This document shows positions 60,683 to 64,000 of a stretch of 64,000 bases of DNA, piece by piece. The translations under genes and the position numbers were made by a program. A model generated the notes under the pieces. The model saw nothing but the letters and a program-made list of their open reading frames with translations, made no database searches and was not told the origin of the DNA. Source of the DNA: Porticoccus litoralis (GTDB lineage: Bacteria > Pseudomonadota > Gammaproteobacteria > Pseudomonadales > Porticoccaceae); the NCBI RefSeq assembly GCF_030676955.1, contig NZ_JAUUUU010000004.1, positions 1 through 64,000 of the forward strand, given 5' to 3'. How positions within the stretch are numbered: position 1 is the first letter of the stretch; the number at the start of each line of letters is the position of its first letter.

Positions 60683-61306
60683 TTAATCGATAAACAGAAC
60701 CTCCCCGGTTTCCAGGGAGTACTCTGCACCAACAATTTCCAGTTGCCCACGGTTAACCAGCTGCTCGAGAATTTGTGATCCGTGCCGTAGGTGATTGACC
60801 GCTGCAAGAATATTGGCGCGAATGGATACCGCCATTAACTTTTGGGCATCGTTTTTAAGTTCTGTTTGAAACAGTGGTTCCACCGTTGGCCTGATGCGGT
60901 TAACGATGGATAGCAAATTAAAAGATGTTTCTGTCGAAGGTTTTTCGAGCTCATCAATGGTGGCCCTGACAGCACCACACATGGTATGGCCAAGCACCAC
61001 GACCAGCGGCGTGCCAAACTGCTCAGCTGCAAATTCGACACTGCCCACCTGAGAAGGCGCGACAATGTTGCCGGCAACACGGATGACAAACAGGTCTCCC
61101 AGACCCTGATCGAACACGATTTCTGCGGGGACTCGTGAATCGGAACAGCCGAGAATCACAGCAAAGGGCGCCTGACCTTCGACGAAATCAGCTCGTTGCA
61201 TTTGCTTGATGATGGTGTCGACACTGCGCACACCGGTGACAAAACGTTGATTGCCTTCTTTCAGGCGCTGCATGGCTTCATTGGCTGTCATCATTTCTCT
61301 TTCCAT
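60683..61306 (-). CDS. Beta-class carbonic anhydrase
   Basis: This 207-aa enzyme interconverts CO2 and bicarbonate. The zinc ligands are C54 (GCSDSR), H107 and C110 (LGHTMC), with the Asp56-Arg58 dyad intact. The VIRVAGNIV and VGSVEFAAE segments fit the type II / plant-like subfamily. It has no signal peptide. The start could be 61306 or 61291 (MTANEAM). The next gene to the left is convergent. Confidence 0.95.
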   Translation of the reverse strand: MEREMMTANEAMQRLKEGNQRFVTGVRSVDTIIKQMQRADFVEGQAPFAVILGCSDSRVPAEIVFDQGLGDLFVIRVAGNIVAPSQVGSVEFAAEQFGTPLVVVLGHTMCGAVRATIDELEKPSTETSFNLLSIVNRIRPTVEPLFQTELKNDAQKLMAVSIRANILAAVNHLRHGSQILEQLVNRGQLEIVGAEYSLETGEVLFID

Positions 61307-61608
61307 TCCTTAGATTTCATCTAGTTGTCAAACAGTCCAGTATGTTGCCAAGCGATTTTACGGGTGGCAACTGTCATTGGGGTTTTACATTTTTTGGCCG
61401 TTTAAAACGGGTTGTTAGCAGCTTGGGCTTTCGTGAGATTTGAAAGCGTCTAGCTGGCCTTTGCCAGTAGGTGGTTTTTTGTTTGTAGGTTGGACAAATA
61501 ACTGCGTTGGCACCAGGTTCCAGATATCAACGTAAGAGGGGTTGTTTGTTGGGGGTGATGCTAATTGGTTTTCAAGTTTATTGTGAGTAGGTGGCGGCAG
61601 ACAGAAAA
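61307..61608. other. Intergenic region
   Basis: 302 bp between carbonic anhydrase and tRNA-Ile2. It should carry the carbonic anhydrase promoter. Short T-runs read leftward after the tRNA could end its transcript. No gene is supported. Confidence 0.4.
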
Positions 61609-61685
61609 TGGTGGGCCCAGCAGGACTTGAACCTGCGACCAAGCGATTATGAGTCGCCTGCTCTAACCAACTGAGCTATGGGCCC
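61609..61685 (-). tRNA. tRNA-Ile2 (CAU anticodon, lysidine type)
   Basis: The minus strand folds as a standard cloverleaf with an encoded CCA end (61609-61611). The acceptor stem is GGGCCCA with its complement, and the D-arm region reads AGCTCAGTTGG. The anticodon loop is CTCATAA and the T-arm GGTTCAAGTCC. The anticodon stem (GGCGACTCATAATCGC) matches E. coli tRNA-Ile2 rather than tRNA-Met, so the CAU is expected to be modified by TilS to read AUA. Confidence 0.92.
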
Positions 61686-61697
61686 TTTTAAACTTGC

Positions 61698-61798
61698 TTT
61701 TTGGCCTATCGCAGTGTTCCACAGCTTCGTTCGTTCGGTCACATACACGTTGTATGTGGCCTCATTCACTCATTGTGCGGCTTGCGCTAAGCCAAAAA
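61698..61798. repeat. Nested inverted repeat between tRNA-Ile2 and rpoD
   Basis: Outer arms TTTTTGGCCTATCGCA (61698-61713) and TGCGCTAAGCCAAAAA (61783-61798) pair with two mismatches. Inside lies a perfect hairpin CACATACA-cgt-TGTATGTG (61740-61758). It could be the rpoD terminator, or a small mobile repeat element (MITE/REP-like). Confidence 0.6.
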
Positions 61799-61826
61799 TT
61801 CAGCGTTAAACTTTTTGGAGTTTTTG

Positions 61827-63692
<1,866 letters not shown>

Positions 63693-63733
63693 ATATGATC
63701 TGCTGTTATTCCGGGGGCAAAATTAAGCGCGGG

Positions 63734-63763
63734 ATTATACCGGAAGAAGCTGCGTTTGTGTTA
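63734..63763 (-). promoter_or_regulatory. rpoD promoter in dnaG-rpoD gap
   Basis: Read on the minus strand there is a perfect -10 TATAAT (63734-63739). The -35 is weak (TAACAC or AACACA at 17-18 bp). An internal promoter in this gap is usual for rpoD. Confidence 0.5.
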
Positions 63764-63802
63764 CCTGTTTTGGTAAAAAATGCCGTTCTTTCCGGTCTTC
63801 AG

Positions 63803-64000
63803 CTATTGCACTCTGGGTTTCCCAAGTATTTGATTAAATAACTCTTTTGTCTCCACCGTGCGCTGCTCTGCAGAGAGTTTGAGCCATGCGTTGTTCAGGT
63901 GTTTCAGGTCATGTTCATCAACAGCCTCTTTGTCAGCCAGGTGGCGGAGAAGTTCAGCTGGTGCCAGTTGTGCCAGTGTTTTCCTCAACAGTCGATCCTG
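63803..64000 (-). CDS. dnaG: DNA primase, C-terminal end only
   Basis: This is the last 65 residues of an open frame that runs off the right edge. The sequence (LAPAELLRHLADKEAVDEHDLKHLNNAWLKLS) fits the helicase-binding C-terminal domain of DnaG. The position directly upstream of rpoD on the same strand supports it. The catalytic part and start are outside the window. Confidence 0.8.
   Translation of the reverse strand, partial: QDRLLRKTLAQLAPAELLRHLADKEAVDEHDLKHLNNAWLKLSAEQRTVETKELFNQILGKPRVQ

Noticed and set aside
61415..61642. 75-aa frame overlapping the tRNA gene
   Set aside because: Runs through the tRNA 3' end and is Pro/Thr-rich without motif; a chance frame.
61609..61685. tRNA-Met (CAU anticodon)
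   Set aside because: The anticodon stem and T-arm match tRNA-Ile2 of E. coli rather than elongator or initiator tRNA-Met.

Overview
The window looks like a chromosomal segment of a marine-type gammaproteobacterium, probably in the Pseudomonadales/Cellvibrionales sphere. Reasons: the dnaG-rpoD-tRNA-Ile2(CAU) order at the right edge, a bioB-bioF-bioHC-bioD operon with the BioH-BioC fusion known from Saccharophagus and Teredinibacter, DUF3094 and DUF5062 small proteins, NsrR, UPF0114, and a glutaryl-CoA/polyamine catabolic block. The assignment is inferred from gene content. No phage, IS element or CRISPR array was found.

Layout. (1) 0-9.2 kb: a quinoprotein alcohol dehydrogenase cluster (porin, PQQ dehydrogenase, cytochrome c, XoxJ-like binding protein) followed by two paralogous secreted SHOCT proteins around a small Cro/YdaS-like gene. 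It is bracketed by two almost identical porin copies in direct orientation. (2) 9.2-15.3 kb: a TonB-dependent receptor with a Fur-like box, a periplasmic AstE/AspA-type deacylase, a class V aminotransferase and a small Cys-rich protein. (3) 15.3-20.4 kb: a UPF0114 protein, an NO-response operon (truncated haemoglobin, ferredoxin-flavin reductase, nsrR) behind a sigma-54-type promoter and a perfect 37-bp palindrome, then a Sel1 protein, a DUF5062 protein, cysE and comF. (4) 20.4-27.8 kb: the biotin operon, DUF3094, EVE, an MDR oxidoreductase, DUF3237 and a small unknown gene.

(5) 28.0-41.0 kb, minus strand: twelve tightly packed, often overlapping genes. They encode a TPR/TonB-C protein, several lipoproteins, a membrane TPR protein, a PEGA-SUMF1 fusion, an ExbB/TolQ/MotA-type channel protein, a degenerate Hsp70/actin-fold protein and two von Willebrand A proteins. 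Each VWA protein carries an ExbD-like N-terminal transmembrane helix with an aspartate. I read this as a candidate proton-driven envelope machine in which VWA domains replace the ExbD periplasmic domain. It is the best candidate for an undescribed system here.

(6) 41.1-51 kb: an AEC transporter, a class III CoA transferase, an Lrp regulator, an ornithine/lysine-type decarboxylase, gcdH, an omega-aminotransferase, PuuD-like and PuuA-like proteins and a LuxR regulator. Together these fit diamine/lysine breakdown through glutarate and glutaryl-CoA to crotonyl-CoA. (7) 51-64 kb: a diguanylate cyclase with an NMT1/THI5-type sensor, a MoxR ATPase next to an unusual PCMT-GspE fusion, a PRPP-synthetase/AMP-phosphorylase-type pair, a methyltransferase, a beta carbonic anhydrase, tRNA-Ile2, rpoD and the 3' end of dnaG.
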